A DNA stretch of 64,000 nt from Zavarzinia compransoris (GCF_003173055.1 NZ_QGLF01000001.1:751085-815084); one strand, 5' to 3'; positions 44,012-53,666 are shown, numbered from the stretch's first letter. The notes: a model not told the origin generated them from the sequence alone. Numbers and translations: made by a program.

Positions 44012-47000
44012 TCAGGTGTTGAAGCGGCGCTGCCACCAGCCCCGGCGCGGCGCCTGGGGCGGGCTGTCCGGATCCACCGCGGCGGCGCTTCCGGTGACGA
44101 TCGTCTCGACCGGCTTGTTCGCCGCTTCCGGCTGGCCGACCGCCGCCGCCTCGGGCGAGACCGGGGCATCCTCGCTGCCTGCGACCTCGGGGCTGGCGGC
44201 CTCGGGGAAGGCCGGGCTTTCCACCACCGGGGCAACGGTCGTTTCCGGGACGGCAGGCGTTTCCGCAACCGGCTCGGCGACGGGCACCACGGCCTCGACG
44301 AGGGCCTCAACGGGGGCCTCGGCCTGGACCGGCGCCGGTTCGGCCGCGGGCGTCTCGGTTTCGGTTACCTGAACCTCGGCGCCCAGAGTGTCGACCGCAG
44401 GGGCGTCGGCCGGGGCCACCTCGGCCGGGGGAGCTTCCGGCGCGAGGCCCAGAACCTCGATCTCGATCCGGGTTGCGGCCGGCTTGTCGGCGGGTTCCTC
44501 GGCCGCGTCGGCGGCGAGGCCGTCCTCCGTGCCGGGGGTGCCATCACCTTCCTCGTTGCGGCGGCGGCGGCCGCCGCGGCGGCCCCGGCGGCGGCGGCGG
44601 CGCTGGCCGTCGTCACCCACTTCGGTATCGCCGTCCGTCTCGGCTTCGCCCGCGTCCTCGCCCTCGGTCTCGCCTTCGGCGGCAGGTTCAGGGGCGGGTT
44701 CGGCAGGGGCGCTTTCGGCAACGTCGCCTTCGGTCTCGGCTTCGGCGTCCTTCACCGGGTCGCGTTCGCGGCCGTTGCGGCGGCGGCGGCGGCGACGGCG
44801 GCGGCGGTCATTGTCGCCGCCGTCGCCGTCACCGGCGTTTTCGGCTTCGGCCTCGGTATTGTCTTCCGTCTCGACCTCGGCTTCTTCCTCGACCGGTTCC
44901 TCTTCCTCGAGGTCGGGCATGGGGAAGGTGCCGGAGCGGATGGCGAGCACGGCCTCCGGCACCGGGGTGCTGCGGTTGGCGAGGCGCTCGATGCGGAAAT
45001 CGGGGGCGATCAGGTCTTCGTCGATCTCGATATAGATCTTGAAGTCGTAGCGCTCCTCGAGCGAGCGCAGGGCTTCGCGCTTGTTGTTGAAGATATAGAG
45101 GGCGATCGCCTCCGGCACCTTCACCGCGATCTTCGAGGCGCGCTCGCGCAGGCCTTCGTCCTCGATGCCGCGCAGCACATGCAGCGCGGTCGATTCGGTC
45201 GAGCGCACGAGGCCGATGCCCCGGCAATGCGGGCAGGTGACGGTGGAGGCTTCGAGCAGGCTGGGGCGCAGGCGCTGGCGCGACATTTCCAGCAGGCCGA
45301 AGGGCGAGATGCGGCCGATCTGGATGCGGGCGCGGTCGGCCTTCAGGCAATCCTTCAGCTTGCGCTCGACCGCGCGGGCGTTCCGCTGGTCCTCCATGTC
45401 GATGAAGTCGATGACGACGAGGCCGGCCAGGTCGCGCAGGCGCAGCTGGCGGGCGATTTCTTCCGCCGCCTCGATATTGGTCTTGGTCGCCGTCTCCTCG
45501 ATATTGTGCTCGCGCGTGGCGCGGCCCGAGTTGACGTCGATCGAGACCAGGGCTTCCGTCGGGTTGATGACGATATAGCCGCCCGACTTCAGATGCACCG
45601 TCGGGTTGAACATCTGGTCGAGCTGATTCTCGATCTGGGCGCGGTGGAACAGGGGCACCCGGTCGCGATAGAGCTGGACATTCTTCGCGTGGCTGGGGAT
45701 CAGCATGCGCATGAAGTCCTTGGCCTGGCGGTAGCCTTCCTCGCCGTCGACCTGGATGTCCTCGATGTCCTTGGAATAGAGGTCGCGGATCGCGCGCTTG
45801 ATCAGGTTGCCTTCCTCATAGACGAGGGCGGGGGCCGCCGATTTCAGCGTCAGCTCGCGCACCGAATCCCACATGCGCAGCAGGTATTCGTAGTCGCGCT
45901 TGATCTCGGGCTTGGTGCGGTTCAGGCCGGCGGTGCGGACGATCACGCTCATGCCCTTCGGCACCTCGAGTTCCGAAGTGATGGACTTCAGGCGCTTGCG
46001 GTCGGCCGGGTTCTGGATCTTGCGGGAAATGCCGCCGCCGCGCGGGCTGTTCGGCATCAGCACGCAATAGCGCCCGGCGAGGGAGAGATAGGTGGTCAGC
46101 GCCGCGCCCTTGTTGCCGCGCTCTTCCTTCACCACCTGCACCAGCATGATCTGCCGGCGCTTGATCACTTCCTGGATCTTGTAGGAACGGCGCGGGCGGA
46201 AGCGCGGCCGGGGCTGCGCCTCGAAGCTCTCGCTCTCGGCGGTGGGGAAGGGCGCCACCGGTGCCTCGGCCTCGGCCGGAATGCCGGGGACGAGAAGGGG
46301 AATCGCCTCGGCGATCGTCTGTTCCTCGACCGGGGCCGGCTCGACGGCCGCGGGGACCTCCGGCACGGCGTCGGCGGGGACTTCGGCGGGGTGGGCTTCC
46401 TCCGCGACCGCTTCGACCACAGGGGTCTCAGGCGCGGGCGCTTCGGGCGCGAACACATCGGGCACGAAGACGGGCGCTTCGGCGGCAGGGGCGTCAAGCG
46501 CCGGCGCCGGCTCGTCCTGCTGCCCGGCGGGGATCACGGCCAGGGTGTCCGGGTCGCCCTCGAGAACGGGGTCGTTGAAATCGGCATCGGCGGCCATGCG
46601 GCCGTCGTCGTCGTCGCCCGACGGGCCGTCGTCGTCGTCGCCGGCGCCGAGCACTTCGGTCGCCGTGTCGACTTCGACCACTTCGATCAGGCCGCCATCG
46701 TCGTCCGCGCCGAGGTCGCCGTCGCCGGCGGCATCGCCGATCTCGTCGTCGTCGTCATCCTCGTCGGCATGGGCGGCGGCTTCCTCGTCGAGGAGGGCCT
46801 GCCGGTCGGCGACGGGGATCTGATAATAATCCGGATGGATCTCGCTGAAGGCGAGGAAACCGTGCCGGTTGCCGCCGTATTCGACGAAGGCCGCCTGGAG
46901 CGAGGGCTCCACGCGGGTGACCTTGGCGAGATAGATATTGCCCTTGAGCTGCTTCTTGTTCGTGGACTCGAAGTCGAACTCTTCAAGACGATTGCCGCGC

Positions 47001-47059
47001 ACCACGACCACCCGGGTTTCTTCCGGGTGGGTGGCGTCGATGAGCATGCGGGTTGCCAT
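44012..47059 (-). CDS. rne: ribonuclease E
   Basis: Endoribonuclease at the core of RNA decay and rRNA/tRNA processing. 1015 residues from ATG 47059. The S1 domain (37-330) is interrupted by a large acidic/Ala-Pro insert (about 93-288). The catalytic domain has DNase-I-like metal ligands Asp508 (VSIDVNSG) and Asp551 (VVIDFIDM), and the zinc link CPHCRG (Cys609, Cys612). The C-terminal 285 residues are disordered, with two arginine runs that would bind RNA and long Glu/Pro/Ala tracts, the usual degradosome scaffold. Such S1 inserts are known in alphaproteobacteria. A long leader precedes it. RNase E commonly autoregulates via its leader. Confidence 0.95.
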   Translation of the reverse strand: MATRMLIDATHPEETRVVVVRGNRLEEFDFESTNKKQLKGNIYLAKVTRVEPSLQAAFVEYGGNRHGFLAFSEIHPDYYQIPVADRQALLDEEAAAHADEDDDDDEIGDAAGDGDLGADDDGGLIEVVEVDTATEVLGAGDDDDGPSGDDDDGRMAADADFNDPVLEGDPDTLAVIPAGQQDEPAPALDAPAAEAPVFVPDVFAPEAPAPETPVVEAVAEEAHPAEVPADAVPEVPAAVEPAPVEEQTIAEAIPLLVPGIPAEAEAPVAPFPTAESESFEAQPRPRFRPRRSYKIQEVIKRRQIMLVQVVKEERGNKGAALTTYLSLAGRYCVLMPNSPRGGGISRKIQNPADRKRLKSITSELEVPKGMSVIVRTAGLNRTKPEIKRDYEYLLRMWDSVRELTLKSAAPALVYEEGNLIKRAIRDLYSKDIEDIQVDGEEGYRQAKDFMRMLIPSHAKNVQLYRDRVPLFHRAQIENQLDQMFNPTVHLKSGGYIVINPTEALVSIDVNSGRATREHNIEETATKTNIEAAEEIARQLRLRDLAGLVVIDFIDMEDQRNARAVERKLKDCLKADRARIQIGRISPFGLLEMSRQRLRPSLLEASTVTCPHCRGIGLVRSTESTALHVLRGIEDEGLRERASKIAVKVPEAIALYIFNNKREALRSLEERYDFKIYIEIDEDLIAPDFRIERLANRSTPVPEAVLAIRSGTFPMPDLEEEEPVEEEAEVETEDNTEAEAENAGDGDGGDNDRRRRRRRRRRNGRERDPVKDAEAETEGDVAESAPAEPAPEPAAEGETEGEDAGEAETDGDTEVGDDGQRRRRRRGRRGGRRRRNEEGDGTPGTEDGLAADAAEEPADKPAATRIEIEVLGLAPEAPPAEVAPADAPAVDTLGAEVQVTETETPAAEPAPVQAEAPVEALVEAVVPVAEPVAETPAVPETTVAPVVESPAFPEAASPEVAGSEDAPVSPEAAAVGQPEAANKPVETIVTGSAAAVDPDSPPQAPRRGWWQRRFNT

Positions 47060-47719
47060 CAGGTGAATCTCCTCGACCTCGTGCCGGCGGCCACTTGAGG
47101 GCCGGTTCAAGACGCGGGGTCGGCTGGTTGGCACAGATCGAAGCGCCCGGCATCGCCCCAAAGCGCCGCGTCAAAGGCGCGGCAACGGGCGTAGAGCGCG
47201 GGGAAAAGCCACCGGCAGGCCGGCGGCAGATGCACGCTGCGCGCAGGCCGCGGGCACCGCCGGCGGCAGCGCGATCGGCGAAATCGCCGGTACGTCTTGC
47301 TTCGGTTCTGGCCAACTTGCGGTCTGACGACACGGGCGGAAACTTGTCTCTGTGCGGGGTGAATTATCGGGATTGAAAAAGAGCGGTGTCGCAAAGGTAC
47401 CGTCCACACCCCCGTCCGACCTCCGGCAGTCCCGCCCTAACGGGGACTTCCCAGCCCTGGGGCGCCTTACTGGTCGGATGGCGGTGAGCCTTGCTGTCCG
47501 GTCATTGACGGTTTTGCCGCCCCCGGTGAACGGGTGCGAGCAACGCAGACTCAATGGACGTATTCTCGGCCGGTGCCTTTAATCGCGGTGGCAACAATAT
47601 GACGCTCGTTAACGGACAGCAATCCTTAATCGTTGCCCCGGGCCCGTGAAACCGCAGGAATGCAGGGCCGGCCCGGATTAGGATGGCGCGACCGCGATTT
47701 CCCGCCCCCGAGGTTCACC
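47060..47719. other. 660-base intergenic region: rne leader and DUF486 upstream
   Basis: No convincing gene is visible here. An open frame on the minus strand (47171-47554) has an unlikely composition, so I treat it as noise. On the rne strand there is a GATAAT hexamer (47368-47363) without a clear -35 partner, and a hairpin around AGTCCC/GGGACT (47427-47447). The length and lack of coding suggest a long, structured rne 5' leader, in line with autoregulated RNase E genes. Base composition is less GC-rich than in the genes. Confidence 0.5.
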
Positions 47720-48046
47720 TTGGCCACCATTCTGCTTCTCGTCGCTTCCAACGTCTTCATGACCTTCGCCTGGTACGGCCACCTCAAGTTCGGCGACCAG
47801 CCCCTGTGGAAAGTGGTGCTGGTATCCTGGGGCATCGCCTTCTTCGAATATTGCCTGATGGTGCCGGCCAACCGCATGGGATACGGCGAATTCACCGCCG
47901 GACAGTTGAAGACCCTCCAGGAGGTGATCACCCTGCTGGTATTCGCCGTTTTCTCCGTCACCTACCTGGGCGAGGCGCTGCGCTGGAACCATCTCGCCGC
48001 CTTCGCCTGCCTGGTCGGCGCCGTGTTCTTCATGTTCCAGCGTTAG
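47720..48046 (+). CDS. DUF486 small membrane protein (DMT-like)
   Basis: 108-residue protein with four hydrophobic segments of the DUF486 family, in the drug/metabolite-transporter fold. It contains SNVFMTFAWYGHLKFGDQPLW, SWGIAFFEYCLMVPANRMGYGEFTAGQLK and an end of FACLVGAVFFMFQR. The start is taken as TTG 47720, because GAGG lies six bases before it and the family begins at this first helix; an ATG at 47660 would add a charged leader. Substrate is unknown. Confidence 0.8.
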   Translation: MATILLLVASNVFMTFAWYGHLKFGDQPLWKVVLVSWGIAFFEYCLMVPANRMGYGEFTAGQLKTLQEVITLLVFAVFSVTYLGEALRWNHLAAFACLVGAVFFMFQR

Positions 48047-48175
48047 CCATTTCCGGCATCGGCCATTTCCAACGTCGGCCATGGGGGTGGTGCATTGCTG
48101 CCACAGCCGCGCCATATTCACGGCAGAAGGTCCCCAAGCACTGACGATAGGTTATAAGACGGCCTCGGGCGACCC

Positions 48176-50680
48176 ATGCAACGGCGATACATGCGCTTTC
48201 TCGGCCTGATATTCGGTGCTTTTGCCATGCTGGCGGTGGTCGGCCTGCTCGGCGGCCTGTGGGTCCTGCATCACTTTTCGCAGGACCTGCCGGACTACCG
48301 GCAGCTCGCGGTCTATGAACCGCCGGTGACCACGCGGCTGCAGGCGGGCGACGGTTCGCTGCTGGCGGAATACGCCCGCGAGCGCCGCCTGTTCGTGCCC
48401 ATCACCCAGATCCCGCCACAGGTGATCGGCGCCTTCCTCTCGGCCGAGGACAAGGATTTCTATCGCCACGGCGGCATCGATTTCTCGGGCGTGCTGCGCG
48501 CCGTCTTCACCAACCTGCGCAACATGGGCAGCGACCGGCGGCCGGTCGGCGCCTCGACCATCACCCAGCAGGTGGCGAAGAATTTCCTGCTCGGCAACGA
48601 AGTCTCCTATGGCCGGAAGATCCGCGAGGCCATTCTCACCTTCCGGATCGAGCGGACCTTCTCGAAGGACCGGATCCTGGAGCTTTACCTGAACGAGATC
48701 TATCTCGGCATGGGCTCCTACGGCGTTGCCGCCGCCGCGCTGAATTACTTCGGCAAGTCGATGGACGAGTTGACGGTGGCCGAAGTCGCCTATCTCGCCG
48801 CCCTGCCCAAGGCGCCGTCCAATTATCACCCGGTCCGCCAGCGCGAGGCGGCCACCGCCCGGCGCAACTGGGTGCTCGACCGCATGTATGAGGATGGCCG
48901 CATCACCCGCGCCCAGTGGGAAGAGGCGAAGGCGACCCCCCTTGCGGTGCGCGATCCGGGCCGGGGCAATGTCACCCGCGCCGATTATTTTGCCGAAGAG
49001 GTGCGCCGCGAGATCGTCTCCCTCTACGGCGAGCAGTCGCTCTACGAGGGCGGCCTCAGCGTCCGCACCAGCATCGATCCCGCCATGCAGGCGCTCGCCG
49101 ACCGGGTGCTGCGCGCCGGCATGATCGATTACGACCGCCGCCACGGCTGGCGCGGCCCGATCACCCGGATCGCGGCCCAGGGCGGCGACTGGCTGGCCGC
49201 CCTGAAGGACGTGCCGGCGCCGGCGGGCCTGGTCGTGCCGGGCGTCTCGCCCTGGCGCCTGGCCGTGATCACCGGCGTCGACGCCAAGGCGGCCACCCTC
49301 GTCACCGCCGAGGGCGTCAAGGGCCAGATCGCCTTCGCCGACATGGCCTGGGCCCGGCCGACCACCCCGAACCAGGGTGTCGGCGCCGCGCCGAAGAAGC
49401 CGGGCGATGTCGTCGCCGTCGGCGATGTGATCGCGGTCGAGCCGGCGAAGGACAGGGACGGGGTCTTCGCCCTGCGCCAGATCCCCAACGTGGGCGCGGC
49501 CTTCGTCGCCCTCGACCCCCATACCGGGCGCGTGCTGGCCATGGTCGGCGGCTGGTCCTATGGCGAAAGCCAGTTCAACCGCGCGACCCAGGCCTCGCGC
49601 CAGCCGGGCTCCACCTTCAAGCCCTTCGTCTATGCGACCGCGCTCGAATCCGGCCTCACCCCCTCGACCCTGGTGGAGGACGGGCCCTTCGTCGCCGACC
49701 AGGGACCGGGCATGCCGCCCTGGCGGCCGGCCAATTACGGCCACGATTTCCTCGGCGCCATCACGCTCCGCGTCGCGCTGGAAAAGTCGCGCAACCTGGT
49801 CACCGCGCGCCTTGCCTATTACCTCGGCATCGACAAGGTGAAGGCGCTGGCGGAACGTTTCGGCGTGGTCATCGACCTGCCGCCCTATCTGGCCATGTCG
49901 CTCGGGGCCGGCGAAACCACCCTGCTGCGCATGACCGCGGCCTATGGCCAGTTCGTGAACGGCGGCAAGAAAATCATCCCCAGCCTGATCGACCGGATCC
50001 AGGATCGCCGCGGCCGCACCGTGTTCAAGCACGACATGCGCCCCTGCGACGGCTGCACCGGCATCGGCTTCAACGGCCAGCAGCCGCCCGCGATCCCCGA
50101 CAATCGGCCGGAAGTGATCGACGCCGGCACCGCCTATCAGATGGTTTCCATCCTCCAGGGCGTGGTCGAGCGGGGCACCGGCGGCCGGGTACGCGCGGTG
50201 GGCAAGCCGCTGGCGGGCAAGACCGGCACCTCGAACGATTCGAAGGATGTCTGGTTCATCGGCTTTTCACCCGACCTCGTCGCCGGCGTCTTCTTCGGCT
50301 TCGACCAGCCCCGGACCCTGGGCGGCAAGGAGACCGGCGGCTCGGTGGCGGCCCCGGTGTTCCGCGACTTCATGAAGGAAGCGCTGGCCAACAAGCCGGG
50401 CCTGCCGTTCCGCATTCCCCCGGGCTTGCGCCTCGTCCGGGTCAATCCGGCCAGCGGGGCCCCGGCGGCGCCGGGCGAGCGCGCCATCTTCGAAGCCTTC
50501 AAGCCGGGCACCGAACCCTTCGGCCCGCGCCCGGTCCTCGACGGTACGGCGGACGCCAGCTTCATCGGCTCGGACGGCCTGTCGGGCGACAATGACTTCC
50601 TCGGCGCGATCGGCGCCCCGGGGCCGGGCGGCGGCCCGCCGGCCGCGGCGGGCGATACGGCGACCGGCGGGCTTTATTGA
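48176..50680 (+). CDS. mrcA: penicillin-binding protein 1A
   Basis: Bifunctional peptidoglycan synthase: glycan polymerisation and peptide cross-linking. 834 residues. An N-terminal membrane anchor (about 7-30) is followed by the GT51 domain with EDKDFYRHGGIDFSG and the ITQQVAKNFLL motif, an OB-like insert (about 330-430), and the transpeptidase domain with Ser479 (GSTFKPF), SxN and Lys682-Thr-Gly-Thr (KTGTSND). The long Pro/Gly-rich C-terminus is likely disordered. ATG 48176 or 48191 could start it. It lies before prfB, a common alphaproteobacterial order. Confidence 0.95.
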   Translation: MQRRYMRFLGLIFGAFAMLAVVGLLGGLWVLHHFSQDLPDYRQLAVYEPPVTTRLQAGDGSLLAEYARERRLFVPITQIPPQVIGAFLSAEDKDFYRHGGIDFSGVLRAVFTNLRNMGSDRRPVGASTITQQVAKNFLLGNEVSYGRKIREAILTFRIERTFSKDRILELYLNEIYLGMGSYGVAAAALNYFGKSMDELTVAEVAYLAALPKAPSNYHPVRQREAATARRNWVLDRMYEDGRITRAQWEEAKATPLAVRDPGRGNVTRADYFAEEVRREIVSLYGEQSLYEGGLSVRTSIDPAMQALADRVLRAGMIDYDRRHGWRGPITRIAAQGGDWLAALKDVPAPAGLVVPGVSPWRLAVITGVDAKAATLVTAEGVKGQIAFADMAWARPTTPNQGVGAAPKKPGDVVAVGDVIAVEPAKDRDGVFALRQIPNVGAAFVALDPHTGRVLAMVGGWSYGESQFNRATQASRQPGSTFKPFVYATALESGLTPSTLVEDGPFVADQGPGMPPWRPANYGHDFLGAITLRVALEKSRNLVTARLAYYLGIDKVKALAERFGVVIDLPPYLAMSLGAGETTLLRMTAAYGQFVNGGKKIIPSLIDRIQDRRGRTVFKHDMRPCDGCTGIGFNGQQPPAIPDNRPEVIDAGTAYQMVSILQGVVERGTGGRVRAVGKPLAGKTGTSNDSKDVWFIGFSPDLVAGVFFGFDQPRTLGGKETGGSVAAPVFRDFMKEALANKPGLPFRIPPGLRLVRVNPASGAPAAPGERAIFEAFKPGTEPFGPRPVLDGTADASFIGSDGLSGDNDFLGAIGAPGPGGGPPAAAGDTATGGLY

Positions 50681-50778
50681 GCCGATCGGCACTGAATGAA
50701 GCGGGATCGGCCGTTGTCCTTGGCGCCGATCCCGGCTATACCACCAGCCCTTGATGTTTCACTTGAATTGCCGGATCC

Positions 50779-51910
50779 ATGCGCGCCGACGTCGAATCCC
50801 TCAACGCCGAAATCAAGCAGTCGCTCGAACTGCTGAGGAGGCATCTTTGACTGGGACGTTGCAACCGTCCGCCTCGAAGAACTGAACGCCCGGGTCGAAG
50901 ATCCCAGCCTCTGGAACGACCCCGCGGGAGCGCAGAAGATCATGCGCGAACGCACCCGTCTCGACGATGCCATCGGCGCCTACCGCCGGCTCGAGGCCGA
51001 GCTTGCCGACACGCTCGAACTCGCCGAAATGGCCGAGGGCGAGGGTGACGAGACCATGGTCGACGATGCCGTCGCCAACCTGCGCCGCCTGCGCGACGAG
51101 GCGGGCGAGGCCGAGGTCAAGGCCCTGCTCTCGGGCGAGGCCGACGGCAACGACAGCTATCTCGAAGTCAATGCCGGCGCCGGCGGCACCGAAGCCCAGG
51201 ACTGGGCCGAAATGATGCTGCGCATGTATACCCGCTGGGCCGAGCGCCGGGGCTACAAGGTCGAACTGATCGAAGACAGCCCGGGCGAACAGGCGGGGCT
51301 GAAGAGCGCCACCATCCTGATCAAGGGCCTGAACGCCTATGGCTGGATGAAGACGGAATCGGGCGTGCACCGCCTCGTCCGCATTTCGCCCTTCGATTCG
51401 AACGCCCGGCGGCAGACCAGCTTCGCCTCGGTCTGGGTCTATCCGGTGGTCGACGATACGATCGAGATCGAGATCCTGGACAAGGACCTGCGCGTCGATA
51501 CCTATCGCGCCTCGGGCGCGGGCGGCCAGCACGTGAACAAGACGGACTCGGCCATCCGCATCACCCATATTCCGACCGGCATCGTCGTCGCCTGCCAGTC
51601 CGACCGCTCGCAGCACAAGAACCGGTCGCAGGCCATGCAGATGCTGAAGGCGCGCCTCTACGAGCGCGAACTGGCCATCCGCGAAGCCGCCGCCAAGGCG
51701 ACCGAGGACACCAAGACCGCCATCGGCTGGGGCCACCAGATCCGCTCCTACGTGCTCCAGCCCTACCAGATGGTGAAGGACCTGCGCACGGGGGTCGAAA
51801 CCTCCGACACCCAGGGCGTGCTGAACGGCGATCTCGACCGCTACATGGCGGCCGCGCTGGCCGCAAGGGTCGAGGGCGGCGCCGGCGTCGAGGTCTCGGA
51901 TCTCGACTGA
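50779..51910 (+). CDS. prfB: peptide chain release factor 2 (programmed frameshift)
   Basis: Releases completed peptides at UGA and UAA. The gene is split: codons 1-23 (50779-50847) are followed by an in-frame TGA at 50848-50850, and a +1 shift that skips T50848 continues with GAC at 50849. The product is 376 residues. It contains the anticodon-like SPF tripeptide in [10 protein letters not shown] and the GGQ loop [14 protein letters not shown]. The frameshift is the classical autoregulatory device: low RF2 lets ribosomes shift at the weak UGA. It is followed by a bactofilin gene on the other strand. Confidence 0.97.
50836..50851 (+). promoter_or_regulatory. prfB +1 programmed frameshift site
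   Basis: An internal Shine-Dalgarno AGGAGG (50836-50841) lies three bases before the slippery codon CTT (50845-50847), the stop TGA (50848-50850) and a C. This is the canonical RF2 arrangement of internal SD, spacing, CUU, UGA and C. Confidence 0.96.
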
Positions 51911-51952
51911 GGAATAGCCTTCAGGCCTCGACTGAGGAGATCGCCTTCAGGC
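51902..51952. repeat. tandem duplication spanning prfB and bactofilin stops
   Basis: The unit CTCGACTGAGGA-N3/4-GCCTTCAGGC occurs at 51902-51926 and 51927-51952. The first copy holds the prfB stop codon; the second copy repeats that TGA and overlaps the stop of the convergent bactofilin gene. This looks like a short duplication at the end of prfB. Confidence 0.85.
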
Positions 51953-52384
51953 GTTGGTGACGACCAGGGACGGCTTGGCGCCGTCCGCTGCCGGCGCCTT
52001 CGCCTCCGCAGCCGGGCGGGGCTTCAGGTGGCCGTCGATGCGCGCCCCCGATTCGACGCCGATCGTATCGTGCAGGATGTCGCCGGTGACGACCGCGGTC
52101 GCCGCCAGTTCGACCGTCGCGGCATTGATGCGGCCGTCGATCCGGCCGCGGACGTGGACCGTGTCCGCCTTGATCGCGCCGATCACGGTGCCGTCCTCGC
52201 CGAGCGTCAGCGACCGGCAGGAAATGTCGCCCTTTACCGTGCCGTCGATCTGAAGATCGCCGGTCGAGCTGAGGTTGCCCTCGACGGTCAGGCTTTCCGC
52301 CAGCAGCGAGGGCAGGGGGCCGGCGCTACGGCGTTTCGGGTCCGGCTTCCGGCTCACGGTCCCGGCCTTGCTGCGGTTGAACAT
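51947..52384 (-). CDS. bactofilin
   Basis: Self-assembling cytoskeletal protein with a central beta-helix (DUF583). 145 residues: basic N-terminal tail (1-28), beta-helix core (about 30-120: LTVEGNLSSTGDLQIDGTVKGDIS, VHVRGRIDGRINA), and a short disordered end. Bactofilins localise cell-wall enzymes, as in the BacA/PbpC pair of Caulobacter. Here it overlaps the 3' end of an M23 peptidase gene by 59 bases in another frame, which suggests coupling and joint work in wall shaping. Confidence 0.92.
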   Translation of the reverse strand: MFNRSKAGTVSRKPDPKRRSAGPLPSLLAESLTVEGNLSSTGDLQIDGTVKGDISCRSLTLGEDGTVIGAIKADTVHVRGRIDGRINAATVELAATAVVTGDILHDTIGVESGARIDGHLKPRPAAEAKAPAADGAKPSLVVTNA

Positions 52385-53666
52385 GACGGCCTGCCTCGAT
52401 AAAGCGGATGGGGTCCTGCGGCTTGTTGTCGAGCCGCACTTCGTAATGCAGGTGGGGCCCGGTCGAGCGGCCGGAACTGCCCAGCTTGCCGACCACGTCG
52501 CCCACCTCGATACGGTCGCCCACCTTCACGCTGATCGCGCTGAGGTGGGAATAGCTGGATTCGACACCGAACGCGTGGCGCACGCGGACCTGCCGGCCAT
52601 AGGCGCCGGCCCAGCCGGCCTTGACCACCTCGCCGGGCGCGGTGGCGAAGACCGCGGTGCCCACGGCGCCGCCGAAATCGAGGCCGGCATGGAAGGCGAG
52701 GCGCCGGTTGATCGGATCGCGCCGCGTGCCGAATTCCGAGCGCAGCTCGACCCGGCGCACCGGCAGGTCCAGGGGCAGGGCGCCGGCCACGGTCTTCAAC
52801 CCGTCCAGCCGGTCGAAGGTGCGGGCGAGATCGAGCAGGCGGGCATTCTCGATCGTGGGCGCGACCACGCCGTCGACGGCGATGAAGGGACCGCCGACAT
52901 CGGCGCTCTCGGCTTCCTCGCCCCGGCGGCCGGCGAGGATGCGGTCGATGTCGAGGCCGGTGGTGGTAAGGCCGGTCTCGAAACGGCCCATCTCGATCGA
53001 GGCAAGGGGGGCGAGGCGGGTGGCGAGGTCGTCCCGCACCTGTTCGAGGGAGGCGACCTGGTCGCGCAGGTCGGTGGCGCGGGTCTCTGCCCGGGCGACC
53101 ATGTCGCGCAGCAGGGTGGCATCGCGTTCGAGGCCGGCGATCCGGTCCTCGGCGACCTGAAGCTCGATCTCGATCTGGACCCGGTCCGCCTCCGACAGGG
53201 CGAGTTCCTGGTTCAGGCGGTCGGCCTCGGCCAGGGCCTTGCCGTCGCCCGGCAGCGGGCGGTGCTCACCTTGCAGGCGGGAAACCGCGGCGCGGGCAAG
53301 GTCCCGCTCGCGCGAGCGCTGGGTGATTTCCTTTTCCGCCGACAGGCGGGCCGCCTCGGCCTGGTCGCGCTGCTGGCGCAGGTGCGCGACCTCGGCCTCG
53401 AGCGATTTCACTGCCGCGAGATCAGGGGCGGCCAGATCAGGGGCTGCCAGGTCAGGGGCCCCGACCGCTTCGGTTCGGTCGAAGGCGGCATAGCTGGCGA
53501 AGCCGACCCAGCCCAGGGCGCCGAGGCCGAGGGCAAGGGCCGAAACCTGCACGCCGCGGGTGATCTTCAGCCAGCGCACGCCCCAGGGGTCGCGGACGGC
53601 GATCTCACGCGTGACAAACCAGCCCCGTCGGGACGGCAGCAGCCTATGTTTGGCGTCGTTGGACAT
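52326..53666 (-). CDS. M23 family peptidoglycan metallopeptidase
   Basis: Membrane-anchored LytM-type endopeptidase of 446 residues. A cytoplasmic basic N-terminus (1-37) is followed by a membrane segment (about 39-58), then three APDLA repeats, a long coiled coil (about 75-200), and the M23 domain (about 310-430) with zinc ligands HAGLD and HLHYE. Bactofilin-M23 pairs such as LmdC-BacA are reported in stalked alphaproteobacteria and fit this arrangement. ATG 53666 is chosen over an upstream GTG, which lacks an SD site. Confidence 0.92.
   Translation of the reverse strand: MSNDAKHRLLPSRRGWFVTREIAVRDPWGVRWLKITRGVQVSALALGLGALGWVGFASYAAFDRTEAVGAPDLAAPDLAAPDLAAVKSLEAEVAHLRQQRDQAEAARLSAEKEITQRSRERDLARAAVSRLQGEHRPLPGDGKALAEADRLNQELALSEADRVQIEIELQVAEDRIAGLERDATLLRDMVARAETRATDLRDQVASLEQVRDDLATRLAPLASIEMGRFETGLTTTGLDIDRILAGRRGEEAESADVGGPFIAVDGVVAPTIENARLLDLARTFDRLDGLKTVAGALPLDLPVRRVELRSEFGTRRDPINRRLAFHAGLDFGGAVGTAVFATAPGEVVKAGWAGAYGRQVRVRHAFGVESSYSHLSAISVKVGDRIEVGDVVGKLGSSGRSTGPHLHYEVRLDNKPQDPIRFIEAGRHVQPQQGRDREPEAGPETP

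Noticed and set aside
47171-47554. A 127-codon minus-strand frame in the rne leader.
   Set aside because: Pro/Arg-rich without structure, no ribosome-binding site that stands out, and located in the expected rne leader.
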